Position numbers and translations under genes: made by a program
The notes under the pieces: generated by a model
Database searches by the model: none
What the model saw: the letters and a program-made list of their open reading frames with translations, nothing else
What the model was told of the DNA's origin: nothing
Shown here: in pieces, positions 26,374 to 36,865 of the stretch
Position numbering within the stretch: the first letter of the stretch is position 1
How the letters are laid out: every line of letters starts with the position of its first letter
Assembly (NCBI GenBank): GCA_003956705.1
Contig: QZCP01000143.1
Span: forward strand, 1-64,000
Direction: 5' to 3'
Length of the DNA stretch: 64,000 nucleotides
Source: Brevipalpus yothersi
Taxonomy: Eukaryota; Arthropoda; Arachnida; Trombidiformes; Tenuipalpidae

Positions 26374-26859
26374 TCAAATTTCCTTTAGAATATCGAAAAT
26401 GTTTGGGTCAATTGCGTCCGGCATATCATTATGATCCATTAACGGTTGTTTATTATTCAATATCTTCCATGCTTGTAGACCATAGATGTAGTGACATGGA
26501 TTTATTACAATACATTCCATTTTGTTAATATGGGTTATCCATGTGTTAAGCCTTGTGAGTTCTTGAGAGCAAAATCGACACCTTACTTTACCAAATTCTC
26601 TGACATACGTTCTCCAAAATCTAACCAGCACCAAGTTTCCTCGATAGCCAACCACCGCATCATTTTCTCTTGTTAACTTTTTCAATATTTTCATCATTAT
26701 CACCAAATTATCCAAAACTGTACCAAAATCGACACTGAATTTGGAAAGAAGAATAACTTCATTGGCCGTGTATTGCCTCATCGGAATAAAACTATTAAAT
26801 CTATTAGTACAATTATCTTTGAAGTTTGTGATCACTTCCGAATTACACTTCAGATTCAT
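26374..26859 (-). CDS. LINE 3' ORF with possible zinc finger (ORF C)
   Basis: 161 aa from an in-frame ATG inside the last 17 bases of ORF A, in the same frame as ORF B. Near the middle, CRFCSQELTRLNTWITH gives a C-x2-C then His pattern with a later Cys and Cys-His, a plausible zinc-binding unit. Otherwise unrecognised. It could be the C-terminal part of an ancestral ORF1 shared with ORF B, from which it is separated by about 180 nt including a stop. Confidence 0.5.
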   Translation of the reverse strand: MNLKCNSEVITNFKDNCTNRFNSFIPMRQYTANEVILLSKFSVDFGTVLDNLVIMMKILKKLTRENDAVVGYRGNLVLVRFWRTYVREFGKVRCRFCSQELTRLNTWITHINKMECIVINPCHYIYGLQAWKILNNKQPLMDHNDMPDAIDPNIFDILKEI

Positions 26860-28375
26860 CGTGTACAATCACTAAGCTCATTTTGTTGTTAGGAGGCTGT
26901 GGCAATACTGAGCTAATATTGACTGCTTTTTTGAACCTTGCTACCCTGATTGTATTGAGAATCTCTATCTTCTCCAAATCCTTGGTGCGAGCAATCAGAA
27001 AATCGATCCCTTCCTCCGTTATCTTTCCCCCTTTCATTACTTGCCGTAACTCTTCCTCGATAACTTCAATCTGTCGTTCTCTTGAATCAATTGCGGGTTC
27101 ACTGGTATAATTCTCGGTTTGAACTGTGGTGATTTGAGCCACGTTATTGATTGCGGCTGACTCATTGGCTGGATCGTTTGAGGAGCCGAAACCTGAGCTG
27201 GCAGTTGAGTTATCGGCTGCGTTAGAGACTGTATTTGAGGCTCTGTTCGCTCCATCATTAGCGAATCCGTTGGAATCTCCTGCAAACTGTCCTCCATCGG
27301 GGATACTTCCATTTGTAAATTGATCTTGTTCTTTGGCTGAATACTCCAAGACAGTTGAGTTACTGATTCTTTGGGATACTTTTGAGTCTGCACTTCCAGC
27401 TGCTCCTCTATCATCTCTTCTTTCTGTAACAATGTTATCATTCTCGCTTTCTCTTCTCTTCTCTTTTTCACCAATTTCATTTCCGCTTCCTTGGCTGCTC
27501 TTAATTTCGTTTCTACCTGGAGCAACTCTGCAGCTAGCTTCGTTTTTCGACAATGATTGTCTAGCACCTTTTTCTTTATCCTTACCAACTTTCTCAGTTG
27601 ACTCAGATGCTCTTGATCTCTTTCCTTTCTCAACTCTATCATTGTTTCTGCTTTTCGTTTCAGAACTTCTGCGAGATTCTCGATGCCCTCTCTCTCTACT
27701 TCCAGCTTCCACTTTAATAACATAGGATTCATACTTGTTTTTAGCCTTGAGACCTCCTCCTGAACCTTCTTTAACTCTTCCATGCTCTTGTTCAACTCTT
27801 GATTTACCATACCTTCGCTGACTTTGCACGGCTTCCTGACGGGAATGTCCATAGGCTCGAGGTCTGTGCTCATAATTGCGATTTCTTCTGAAATCGAATT
27901 CCCTTCCGACTCTCTTTTCCTTTCCAATTCTTCTTGAACCGTGAACAGGCTGAAAATAACTTCTGCTACCTTGTCTCTGTTGAAAGACATCTCTTTTCTC
28001 CTCACTTTTGCGTTTTAGGTACCTTCTCTTCTTTGCGTTTATTTTATTGCTCACCTTAGTATCCTTCTTTATATCACTTTTCTCCTCCTGTACTATTGGG
28101 GCTGATATATTCATCGGAGGTCCAGTGTATTGATTAACCCACGGAATAAAATAAGGCACAATCTGTGGTACCGAAGAAATTTGCCCCAGATTAGCAAAAC
28201 AAGGCACTTGATTAATACTCGCGATTTGAGGAGCCTGATTTACACTAGTAAATTGAGGGATTTGTCCAACATTACCCAACTGAGGTAACTGTCCTACATT
28301 AGGATATTGAAAAAATCCAGCATTGGAATTATTAGGTAAACAATACTGTTGATTAAACGGTATCAGAGGATTCAT
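26843..28375 (-). CDS. LINE downstream gag-like ORF (ORF A)
   Basis: 510 aa starting two bases after the RT stop (TAA-AA-ATG), so translation by termination-reinitiation is plausible. The N-terminal ~75 residues carry short imperfect repeats (GQLPQLGNVGQIPQF type). Residues about 100-300 are very basic and Arg/Lys/Ser/Glu-rich, apt for RNA binding. A low-complexity Asn/Ser/Ala region follows, then a predicted helix (REIEVIEEELRQV-like). No CCHC knuckle is seen. By position and charge I infer a gag/ORF1-like RNA-binding protein. About 60% of its length overlaps another open frame. Confidence 0.7.
   Translation of the reverse strand: MNPLIPFNQQYCLPNNSNAGFFQYPNVGQLPQLGNVGQIPQFTSVNQAPQIASINQVPCFANLGQISSVPQIVPYFIPWVNQYTGPPMNISAPIVQEEKSDIKKDTKVSNKINAKKRRYLKRKSEEKRDVFQQRQGSRSYFQPVHGSRRIGKEKRVGREFDFRRNRNYEHRPRAYGHSRQEAVQSQRRYGKSRVEQEHGRVKEGSGGGLKAKNKYESYVIKVEAGSRERGHRESRRSSETKSRNNDRVEKGKRSRASESTEKVGKDKEKGARQSLSKNEASCRVAPGRNEIKSSQGSGNEIGEKEKRRESENDNIVTERRDDRGAAGSADSKVSQRISNSTVLEYSAKEQDQFTNGSIPDGGQFAGDSNGFANDGANRASNTVSNAADNSTASSGFGSSNDPANESAAINNVAQITTVQTENYTSEPAIDSRERQIEVIEEELRQVMKGGKITEEGIDFLIARTKDLEKIEILNTIRVARFKKAVNISSVLPQPPNNKMSLVIVHDESEV
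27037..27990 (-). CDS. LINE nested coiled-coil ORF (ORF B) overprinting ORF A
   Basis: 317 aa from ATG in the +1 frame relative to ORF A and wholly inside it; a stop lies just before the first NTG. From about residue 65 to 205 the frame is a long charged helix with heptad-like spacing (MEELKKVQEEVSRLKTS, LEVEREGIENLAEVLKRK, EMKLVKKRREEKARMI), i.e. a coiled coil. Its C-terminus is Gln/Pro-rich. Trimeric coiled coils are the core of many LINE ORF1 proteins, so this frame may be the true ORF1 equivalent. Both frames being open for over 950 bp in AT-rich DNA argues that both could be used. Confidence 0.55.
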   Translation of the reverse strand: MSFNRDKVAEVIFSLFTVQEELERKRESEGNSISEEIAIMSTDLEPMDIPVRKPCKVSEGMVNQELNKSMEELKKVQEEVSRLKTSMNPMLLKWKLEVEREGIENLAEVLKRKAETMIELRKERDQEHLSQLRKLVRIKKKVLDNHCRKTKLAAELLQVETKLRAAKEAEMKLVKKRREEKARMITLLQKEEMIEEQLEVQTQKYPKESVTQLSWSIQPKNKINLQMEVSPMEDSLQEIPTDSLMMERTEPQIQSLTQPITQLPAQVSAPQTIQPMSQPQSITWLKSPQFKPRIIPVNPQLIQENDRLKLSRKSYGK

Positions 28376-28377
28376 TT

Positions 28378-31300
28378 TTATTCTTGAAGTTGATTAATAC
28401 ATGAACGAAAATGCCATCCAAGCCAGCTTATTCTATTCAAGTTGCAAAAATTGTCAGCCAGAGCCCTCTCACCGGCTCCTATTTTTATCAACTTGTATCT
28501 AGGAACATGTATGCATGGCTCCAATAGCACTTTTTTGGTACTGAACTCTTGATTGCATTCATTACATCTCAATTTGGAACCTTTTTCACCTCTCCAGCCT
28601 CCAGCTAGAAAGCAAATAGCTCTCAAATCTGACCTTCTGATTAGTTTCCAATCAATCGATTTAAACTGAAATAAATGCAATGCTTCTTCCGCTAAATTCC
28701 CAACTCTTCTGCTTTCTTTCCAATGAATGGCCATTTTGATATATTTGAAGTAAGCAGGATTAGGATAAATTACTACTCTTGGGATTGTCATAACCATAGT
28801 TTTAGTAATCCTGAACTTTTGGGATAATCTTCCATTAAATATCCAGCTGCATTGATGCTTCAACATGAGCGCATGGAGACTGTTCCACTTTAATGGTCTT
28901 TCAATTCTTCTTGCCAATGCTCTATCGCATTCCATTGAGATAGCTTTTCCTTGAAATAAATGAATTATTGGTTCTAGAACCACGAACAGCGCATACGTCA
29001 AGTTGTCCAAGTACGAGGTAGAATCGCTCCAAAATCTGAAGAAATACGGATGTTCATCTAAATCTTCATGCAAGGAGAACGTAATTCTAAACCATTGGTC
29101 TGAGTGGAAAGAATTTCTCCAATATCTTATCATTGAAAACTTCTCTTTTCTCCACTCAGTTTTAACTTTACTAACTCGATTATCCTCTAGATTCCACTCC
29201 AAGTTGTCTTCGAATAGTTTGATTCCGTAAAGCTTAGGGTCCCAAACATCATACGGTTTCCATCTTTTAGGATTGTTCTGAGATATTTTCAAACTATATC
29301 TCGTTAACGCTTTTTCTATTTTGACACTCAAGGGATCTTGAAAGCAAATAAAGTATAACAACCTCGAGCTGGTGCCTCTTGTTAGATTCAAAGTTTCAAT
29401 TATCATCCTTCCAATTAAATACTCCACTTGGTTGCACTGTTTGGAGAAACTTTCCCAATCATTGAAAATTCGCTGTATTTGCCCATAATATAGACATGTT
29501 CCAATTACTATTGCTTGCATCAGCTCTTTGTACCATACTAATTTGAGACCTTGTAATCCAGCAGCATAAGCAGTAAGTGTTTTTCTTTTCGCCATTAATG
29601 CATTCATCATTCCATTATCGATCATTAACCTATTTTCTTTGGATTTAAATACCAACTTGACTCCCAATAATTTGCCTTCTTTCAGTATTTCAATCCTTTC
29701 TTGATTAATTACAAAAACTTCATTCATTTTATGCTGCTGCTTTCTCTTGATTTCAATTATTTGAGTTTTGGCTGGATTTATAATCAAGTTGCCTTCTTTT
29801 AATATCTTTATCAACCTTCGAACAGTTTCTTCTCCATCTTTCCATCCATTAACTTCATCTTTTTCGATTATAACATTAATATCATCCGCATAAAGAAGTA
29901 ACTTGACTTTGGAATTTTCCACTTGCTTGATACACTTTATGATAAGACTGAATAATAAGGGACTCAGCGCACTTCCTTGATTCGTTCCAATAAATTGATG
30001 TTTCCACCATCTTTTCCCGTTTATCTCAATATACGATGACCTTCCCATCATATGTTGAATGATAGTATTTATGAATTTCTCATCAACATTCAGGGAGCGA
30101 AGAGAATACCTTATATATTGATAGCAAATCTTCTCAAAGGCGTCTGATATATCTAGAGACACCATGATCATGCATCCATCTCCATTCTCAATTAATCTTT
30201 TCAATTCAAAGAAAAGGTCCATTATTCCTTTATCAGGAATGAATCCAAATTGTCCTGGTATAATCAGCGAGATCATTCGACAGAGAACGTAGAACATGAT
30301 GAAATCGAACAGACGATAAAGAGGGTGCATTATAGCCAACGGCCTCATCTTTAACCCATCTGCCTTTGGAATAAGTACAGTTCTAGATACCTTAATGCTC
30401 TTTGGAGTGTATCCATGTTGAATGCATAGTATAGCGAACCGTATTATTCTACCACCATGAAACTTCATCAACGTAGCCAGAGATTTACACGAAATGTATT
30501 TGTCATATATACATGACTTCGCTGCGATTGCTTTCATTATATATTTTACCAAATCATTCCATTGAAACTCAAACTCAAAAAACTCATCATTTGAAGCAAA
30601 ATCTTTCCAATTTTGTTCATCGTGACAATATACCTCTTTCAATCCTTTTACATGAAGATCTTGAACCTCTCGAATAGCATCTTCATTCAAATTCACCATC
30701 TTTCTGAAGAAAATTGGTCCCAAATGCCGCTTGATACCCCACCAAATGCCTTTATTTTCAGTAATCCTGTTAACTTTGAATCTGGTTAATGCTCTTTTCA
30801 ACCATATTACCTTCTTGTTGACCTTTCTTTCATCTTTTTCTTTCTCCAAAATTAACTCCTTCGGCATCTTTTTTAACTTCATCTTTTTTACCTCCTTTCT
30901 CAACCTGAGCTTTTTCAATCTCAAAACTGATGGTATTTTCCTTTTTGGTCTCGATGTACCTTTCCGAATGGCTTTAATATTGATGTCACTTAGGATGCTT
31001 TGTAATTTCAAAGCTTGTGTATCAGCTTTACTTTTACCTCCCCATACATCATCTAAAAAGCTCAGGTCCACTTTTTCTGCAATCTTATTCATAATATTTT
31101 TGTTGACATAATCAAACTTTTCATTAGGCCAATCCAAGATTGCATATAGCATGTTGTGGTCGCTATTAGAGATGTGATGATGTCCAGATTTGATACATCC
31201 CTTGTGCGTTTGAACATTGGAACACATGGCATCGATCCATGTTGGCAGACCTGTGCGTTGATTCACCTTGGCATTTTGAATACTTGGTTCCACCAAGCTT

Positions 31301-31782
31301 CTCATTTTCAAATGAATAAATGTGTTTTTGAAATGACTTCCTCTCACGTCTTCATTGTTCAGTGACCAAAAGGAGCAATTACAGTTCATATCTCCAGTGA
31401 TAATAATAAAGGCAGATCTGTATTTTAACAAACAATCGTGCATGATCTTCAGATGCTCTTTCACTTGTGGTATTAGCATTGCTGGATTTAAATACATTCC
31501 GCAGATGATGACTACTTTTTTGTTGATGACCTTTTTGATGATTACAATATCAGCTTTTTCCGTTACCAGCAATACTGACCATCCACTGACATTCGTCATT
31601 ATAACCAGATTTAGGGAATGAGTACCTCGGAAACACGTAATACCATCTTCTAATGAGGTATTCCAATCAACATTCGGCTCATTAATTACGAGAATCCATT
31701 TAGAACCATCCAAATAACTCAGCACTTCATTCAGTGCTTCAGTGTTCTTTCTACAGTTAGCCATGGCTACTGTGAACACCAT
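28378..31782 (-). CDS. LINE endonuclease / reverse transcriptase ORF
   Basis: 1134 aa from the first in-frame ATG; an upstream in-frame TTG is preceded by a stop, so the ATG is preferred. Apurinic-type endonuclease first: VINEP with the catalytic Glu, GDMNCN (about 130-133) and SDHN (about 207-210). Reverse transcriptase next: LIPKADGLKMRPLAI, motif A SLDISDAF (about 542-549), motif B QGSALSP and motif C YADD (about 631-634). The C-terminal ~400 residues are thumb/connector plus a Cys pair CNECNQEF and further Cys/His that could bind zinc. All catalytic residues are present. The clade (jockey/R1/I group) is not settled. The stop TAA is followed after two bases by the ATG of the next ORF. Confidence 0.92.
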   Translation of the reverse strand: MVFTVAMANCRKNTEALNEVLSYLDGSKWILVINEPNVDWNTSLEDGITCFRGTHSLNLVIMTNVSGWSVLLVTEKADIVIIKKVINKKVVIICGMYLNPAMLIPQVKEHLKIMHDCLLKYRSAFIIITGDMNCNCSFWSLNNEDVRGSHFKNTFIHLKMRSLVEPSIQNAKVNQRTGLPTWIDAMCSNVQTHKGCIKSGHHHISNSDHNMLYAILDWPNEKFDYVNKNIMNKIAEKVDLSFLDDVWGGKSKADTQALKLQSILSDINIKAIRKGTSRPKRKIPSVLRLKKLRLRKEVKKMKLKKMPKELILEKEKDERKVNKKVIWLKRALTRFKVNRITENKGIWWGIKRHLGPIFFRKMVNLNEDAIREVQDLHVKGLKEVYCHDEQNWKDFASNDEFFEFEFQWNDLVKYIMKAIAAKSCIYDKYISCKSLATLMKFHGGRIIRFAILCIQHGYTPKSIKVSRTVLIPKADGLKMRPLAIMHPLYRLFDFIMFYVLCRMISLIIPGQFGFIPDKGIMDLFFELKRLIENGDGCMIMVSLDISDAFEKICYQYIRYSLRSLNVDEKFINTIIQHMMGRSSYIEINGKRWWKHQFIGTNQGSALSPLLFSLIIKCIKQVENSKVKLLLYADDINVIIEKDEVNGWKDGEETVRRLIKILKEGNLIINPAKTQIIEIKRKQQHKMNEVFVINQERIEILKEGKLLGVKLVFKSKENRLMIDNGMMNALMAKRKTLTAYAAGLQGLKLVWYKELMQAIVIGTCLYYGQIQRIFNDWESFSKQCNQVEYLIGRMIIETLNLTRGTSSRLLYFICFQDPLSVKIEKALTRYSLKISQNNPKRWKPYDVWDPKLYGIKLFEDNLEWNLEDNRVSKVKTEWRKEKFSMIRYWRNSFHSDQWFRITFSLHEDLDEHPYFFRFWSDSTSYLDNLTYALFVVLEPIIHLFQGKAISMECDRALARRIERPLKWNSLHALMLKHQCSWIFNGRLSQKFRITKTMVMTIPRVVIYPNPAYFKYIKMAIHWKESRRVGNLAEEALHLFQFKSIDWKLIRRSDLRAICFLAGGWRGEKGSKLRCNECNQEFSTKKVLLEPCIHVPRYKLIKIGAGERALADNFCNLNRISWLGWHFRSCINQLQE

Positions 31783-31809
31783 TTTTCTATGAGCCAAATG
31801 GAAAAGCAA

Positions 31810-32725
31810 GGCTTAGTTCAGCCCTTTACAATGTGAGAAAACTTCAATCCCTTACCTTGACTTAAATTGAATCCTTTATAGTCAGTATTTGGTATCCACA
31901 TAAACCTGAGAGCTTACTCTCTCTATTGATAATAATGGGAGGACCGATTAATATTAATTAGGCCAAATAAAATCGAATCAAAATTACAATCAAAAATCAC
32001 ACACAGTTTAAATGATTACAATTTTCTTTACAAAAGTTACGAATACAATTAAGAATCTAGATGGAGCCACAATTTAGTTACGTCATCTGTTGGTGAGAAA
32101 GTTAAGATCACGAACTTTTTTTGGAAATTTTTTGTTTCAGATTAAAACTTTTGAGAATAAGTTTTGATATTACAACTTTTGAGATCAATTTTTTTCAATC
32201 AATTTTAGAACTTGGATTGTGAACAAAAAAAGTGACTATTGGAGATACGAATGAGTACTTTATACTATCTAAGTCTGTACTTTATTTTGGCATTTTGGGC
32301 ACGATTGAATCGATGATTCCATACCAAGATTGCCCCAAACCACACACACACACATACACATACATCATACGATGGTTACAATTGAACATTTGAAAATTTT
32401 ATCTATACCAATCATTAGCCCTGATGAATCCCTGAAAAAGATGGGCTAAGAGAGAGGGACGATCATTTGAATCACTCAAGCGATTTGTCAATGTCTCTAC
32501 TTCTATGATACCATCACCAATCGTTGTGTACTTGTCGGTAGTTTTCTTGTTCTTTTTCTTCTTCTTGTGATTCCCGGTCAAAGTGAGCCAAGCAATAATG
32601 ATAATAACCGAAATAATATGCGCCAAAAACAAGAATACAGTCAACAAAAGTCATTCGTCTTTTGCTTCTGGTACAGTATTCCTCCTCTTTTCAAGGGGGA
32701 GGAATAACAAAATTCTTTTTCACGA

Positions 32726-32762
<37 letters not shown>

Positions 32763-33625
32763 TCCTGGCTACTATTACCGCTTTTTTTGCTACTCTTCTC
32801 TCTCTCACTTGTATTGCACTAATTATCATTCCAATCATTTCTTCATCATCACTAACATCTTCATCACCAATCCGTTATTGTTGGGCCAAGCTTTTGTGTT
32901 TGTCAACTTCCGTACATAATGTGTTTGCATATTTGATAAGCAACGATGAAGCATTTTCAACACTATTGACACTGAAAATTTTTCGACAGCAAAATGCTTT
33001 TTTCCGGTGATTCGGTTGAATTGTGATACATAAGAAGAAGGAGTAAATTACTCATCTTCATACTGTATCTTCGATCAGTATCGCGACAATACTCTTCACC
33101 AGTCAAGAGAACTATTCGAGCATACTCATCATCATTTACCGAACGGAAAGAAGAGTCAAAGCCAAAGTATTGATGATGATCATCTTGGATATTAGCACTT
33201 AAGGTAAATTATGTACCAGATCAGTAAGCTCAAGAAGTCAATTGTGAATACCATCTTATCATGTTGCCATTATTTATAACTATCGTTAGTTTTTGGTCGT
33301 AAAATCATCATCCATCTTTCCAAAGGTAAAGTCATCCAAAAAGTGTAATGTGTGTATACGTTTACTCAATCGTTCAATAGTGTCACCATCTTCAATATTA
33401 TCAATATTAACCTTCCAGGAGGGTTGAGAAGTGGGAGGAGGAGGAGGAGGAAGGCTTATCTATTCCTTCTTCTCAGATTTTTTCCTCCTTTTTCCGTCTC
33501 TTTTTCCGATATTTATTTATATTTTCTTTGCGTGTGTCATTCTCATCTTGAACGTTGTCTTAAACTATTTTAACATACCCTTTTTTTCCATACACATCGT
33601 TCACCGTTCAACCTCCCACCGGAAA
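31810..33625. other. Leader of LINE, intergenic, upstream of HSPA12-like gene
   Basis: Includes the LINE 5' end (to about 31930), an (AC)n run near 32341-32355, a CT tract (32729-32757) and a GGA run near 33433-33450. A minus-strand open stretch at 32399-32644 encodes one hydrophobic segment plus a polar tail (DRPSLLAHLFQGF) and might be an exon, but it has no ATG and no clear partner exon. Confidence 0.5.
32729..32757. repeat. (CT)n microsatellite
   Basis: Uninterrupted CT run. Confidence 0.95.
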
Positions 33626-36600
33626 ATGTCCCCACAAAATTCAACACCACCATGGTCTCATCTTGATCCGCGAACCAATCTTCGTCGCTACTATTTACCA
33701 CAGCCATTGACCATTGTCCATCGACCTCCCATCAGAGCTATAGCCAGTAGACATCGACGATCAGGTAAATGTTTTATATTTACCTTTCCTATGAAATTCA
33801 GTAAAAAAGCTCATGAACCTTATATTTTGATGTGATTGTTCATTCAGGATATCGTAATATGAATACCGTTACTCAGATGATTCCAACTGAAGCTCATCAT
33901 GGATGGCCACCCGTAAGAGGCAATTCATATCCAATCAACAAACCGCCTCTAGTTCGATCCGTTTCATTCACCAATATTCCACCTCAATATCGCAAGTGAG
34001 TTTATCATGTTTGATTATCGAATTTTCTTTCAAATTTCTCTGATAAAAAATATCACATTTCTTACCAACTCATTTCCTGTTCATTTCTGTATTGATTTTT
34101 CTTCAGCCCTGTTTACAATCGAGATGCTCGCGTTTGTGGCCTCATGGCAAGAGCTAATCAACGGAGACTCTATCATATTGTACGATATAGTCCAAAAGTA
34201 GCTCCAGCTCCAGCAACATTCCATCCATCAACTCCTACAAGTAATCAATTTCCGATGGTTTCAAATTCAAAGCATCGACCACTTCGTCGACACAATTCGG
34301 ACGTTGCATATCGAGGTAAGATTGGTTTCTATTTTTCTGTGCGTTAAATTGCTCGATTATTATTATTGACACCAATAATACATTGGTACAAGTTTGGTGG
34401 AAAAATTTGAGAATATTGATATTGATGACATTTTTTACTACATGATGTAGTTCGAGGTTAGGTGACAGATGGGACACATGATATATAAAATCATATATCA
34501 TGATGACTGATTGTAAAAAATGCTTATTATTTTTGTACACACATCACAAAACGCCCCAAATGCCTCCCATGTGGGGTATATATGATATGATGCTCTATTG
34601 GAGCTTTGAATTTAGCTCAATAGCAACAACAAACTTTTTTTACAATTGAGCAAAAAACTAACGAAAAAAATTACAAGTTAAAAGAGAAATCTTCTTTCTA
34701 TTCGATGAATGAAAAAAGATTTGTGCTTGTTATAAGATGATAATAACAATAACTGAAATCAAGAATGTAAAGATTATTCAGTAGGTGAAACATCATTTTC
34801 TGTTTTAGACTCACCTTATGTTTTCAGTTTGGGGATAACTTTCTGCCTCTTCAAATGATGTTGAGCTCTTTTGCTGCCTTTTTCTCGAAAATATAACCCA
34901 AATTCTTGATTAACTTTGATAAAAAAACAGTACTCAAAATAGGATAGTGTGAGATATGTGTATCGCTCCTTTTTCCCTTTATTTATCAGTGATTAAGGAA
35001 AGTTTTTTGGGTCCTAAAAAATTCGTTTTCGCCAAAATTATTAATTTTTTCCTTGCTCAACTCATCTATTGTTAATCCATTTCTGAGAGAGAGAGAGAGA
35101 GAGAGAAAGCAAGAAATGAATTTGATCCAATATGATCAGCATCTTATTTATGGCTTTGTTTTTTTTTGTCCAATACTAATCGCTAGAAAACCATCAAAAA
35201 TTTAATCATACAACCATATCAGAATCATCCATCATTATCTTCCAATCAATGGCTCATTATTGAAAGAAAGGAAGAGAGAGAGAGAGAGTAAAAGATATAG
35301 AATAATAATAATGATCACGATCGATGATGTCAAGTTCAAGTTTTTCTATTATATTCTGATCATTATTGTGACTGAAAAAAAATCTAAAGAATCTGATGTC
35401 TGATTCATTCATTCATCACTTTTTCTACTCCATTCCAAAGAAAGGAGAGAGAGATAAATAATTTTTCAAAGCAACCTTAAAAATAATAATAGAAAAGTAT
35501 CCACTTCGTGGCTCTATTTACCAGTATAACAGCCAGTTAGATTATCTAATTGTAGTTCACTTTTGAAGATGAGTAGAAGTAGTAGTAGTGATAGTGGTGT
35601 ATCTTTACTTCTTATGAAAAGAGCGAAAACTCCAAGAAAACTAAATTGTCCTCCTAATTGGAAGCATACACATTAGATTGGGCATTGAGAAAGACTTATC
35701 ACCTCAAGCAATGGATGAATCTTCACGATTTGTGGCCCATACAGTCCAACATGTGCTTTCTCATCTATTCCATGTATCTGAAAGAACTATTCTTGAATAT
35801 ATATATATAATATCACCCCCGCCGCCACGATTCGTTGACCGGGAAACGGGCGAAAAAAAAGGAAAAAATCACGTATCGCTTCACAGACCATAATGGTACG
35901 TGATTCTTTTTTCCTTGTTGCTGTTGTTGATGTTATATATAAAAAGAGAGAATAGAAAAAATGTATTCCATCTGTATTACAGTCCCTATGAAAGATGGAG
36001 CGAACGATTATGATGATGATGGACACGAGTTGAGCTGACCAACTTGGCCGACTTATTCATGAGAAAATTCATTGAAGCTTGTATATTTTGCAATTTTTCT
36101 TTCTCTACACTTTACTTTACTTTCATGCCTACACACAGTGAGAGAGACTTCTAATTTGCATCTTCATCAGTCCATGAATTTTGTTTAGCCGGTAATAATG
36201 GCCGAAATCAGCTAAGTATTAAGGCTTGATCAAAGTAAAGATTGCCCATAATATACGATTGTATATATGGCATGTATATTCATGTATATTCAATGACAGG
36301 GAGAAGAAGATGACTTCTTCTATTCGCGCCAAAACTGTTACAATCAATTGTGCGTGAGTGAATGTTTGCCTAGAATAGAATTTTTACACCGTATAATTCT
36401 GAAGTGAGATTTGAAAAACTGTAAATCATTGACAGCATTCCATATGGACAGTTATCTTCAAGGCACAGAATACATTAAATTTCACTACACTCCATGCTTA
36501 AGTGAAGGAGACGGTGTTTTTTGGTTAGCTAAGAGGCTTACTAATAATAATTGGGCAGAACAGTGAAGCGGGTCCAAGGTGAGAGTTCATTTATCTTCTC

Positions 36601-36827
36601 GAGTTCTTCTTCCTTTCTCTCTCTCTCCTCAATTTTTCTAGAGAAAAGAAAAGAGAGAGATAAAAAACTAGGATATAAGGTTTGAAAAGAATTTAACAAC
36701 CGATTGGCATGAAAGAAAAAGAAAGGAAAAATTAGAGGAAGAGAGAGATGCTTGAGATGATTCTCTTTCCGTTTTCTCTCTCTCTCTCTTCTCTCTCTCT
36801 CTTCTCTCTCTCTCTCTCTCTCTCTCT

Positions 36828-36865
<38 letters not shown>

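Larger units (their letters stand above)
26300..31930 (-). mobile_element. Non-LTR retrotransposon with reversed ORF order
   Basis: Minus-strand element with borders only approximate. Read 5' to 3' it holds a short leader (up to about 120 nt), an endonuclease/RT ORF (31782-28378), a gag-like ORF (28375-26843), a coiled-coil ORF nested in another frame (27990-27037) and a zinc-finger-like ORF (26859-26374). The absence of any stop over 3.4 kb of EN-RT implies recent activity. LINEs normally place the nucleic-acid-binding ORF1 before ORF2, and here no ORF1 lies upstream. It sits between the GDI and HSPA12 genes and disrupts neither. Confidence 0.88.

Noticed and set aside
26883..27725. Plus-strand frames over the LINE gag-like ORF
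   Set aside because: Antisense shadows of Arg/Ser-rich coding sequence, with no domain and no start context.
30731..31621. Plus-strand frames opposite the LINE endonuclease
   Set aside because: Hydrophobic shadows of Lys-rich minus-strand coding sequence.
26220..32100. Target-site duplication and poly(A) tail for the LINE
   Set aside because: No convincing direct repeat at the two ends and no A-tract on the minus-strand 3' side; borders left approximate.
32399..32647. 82-codon minus frame with one hydrophobic segment
   Set aside because: No ATG (only TTG), stop just upstream, and no partner exon with a matching phase found; kept only as a possible exon.
22578..34315. Joining the orphan basic exon at 22578 to the HSPA12-like N-terminal exons
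   Set aside because: Style is similar (Arg/Tyr-rich), but two minus-strand units lie between and no matching donor was found.
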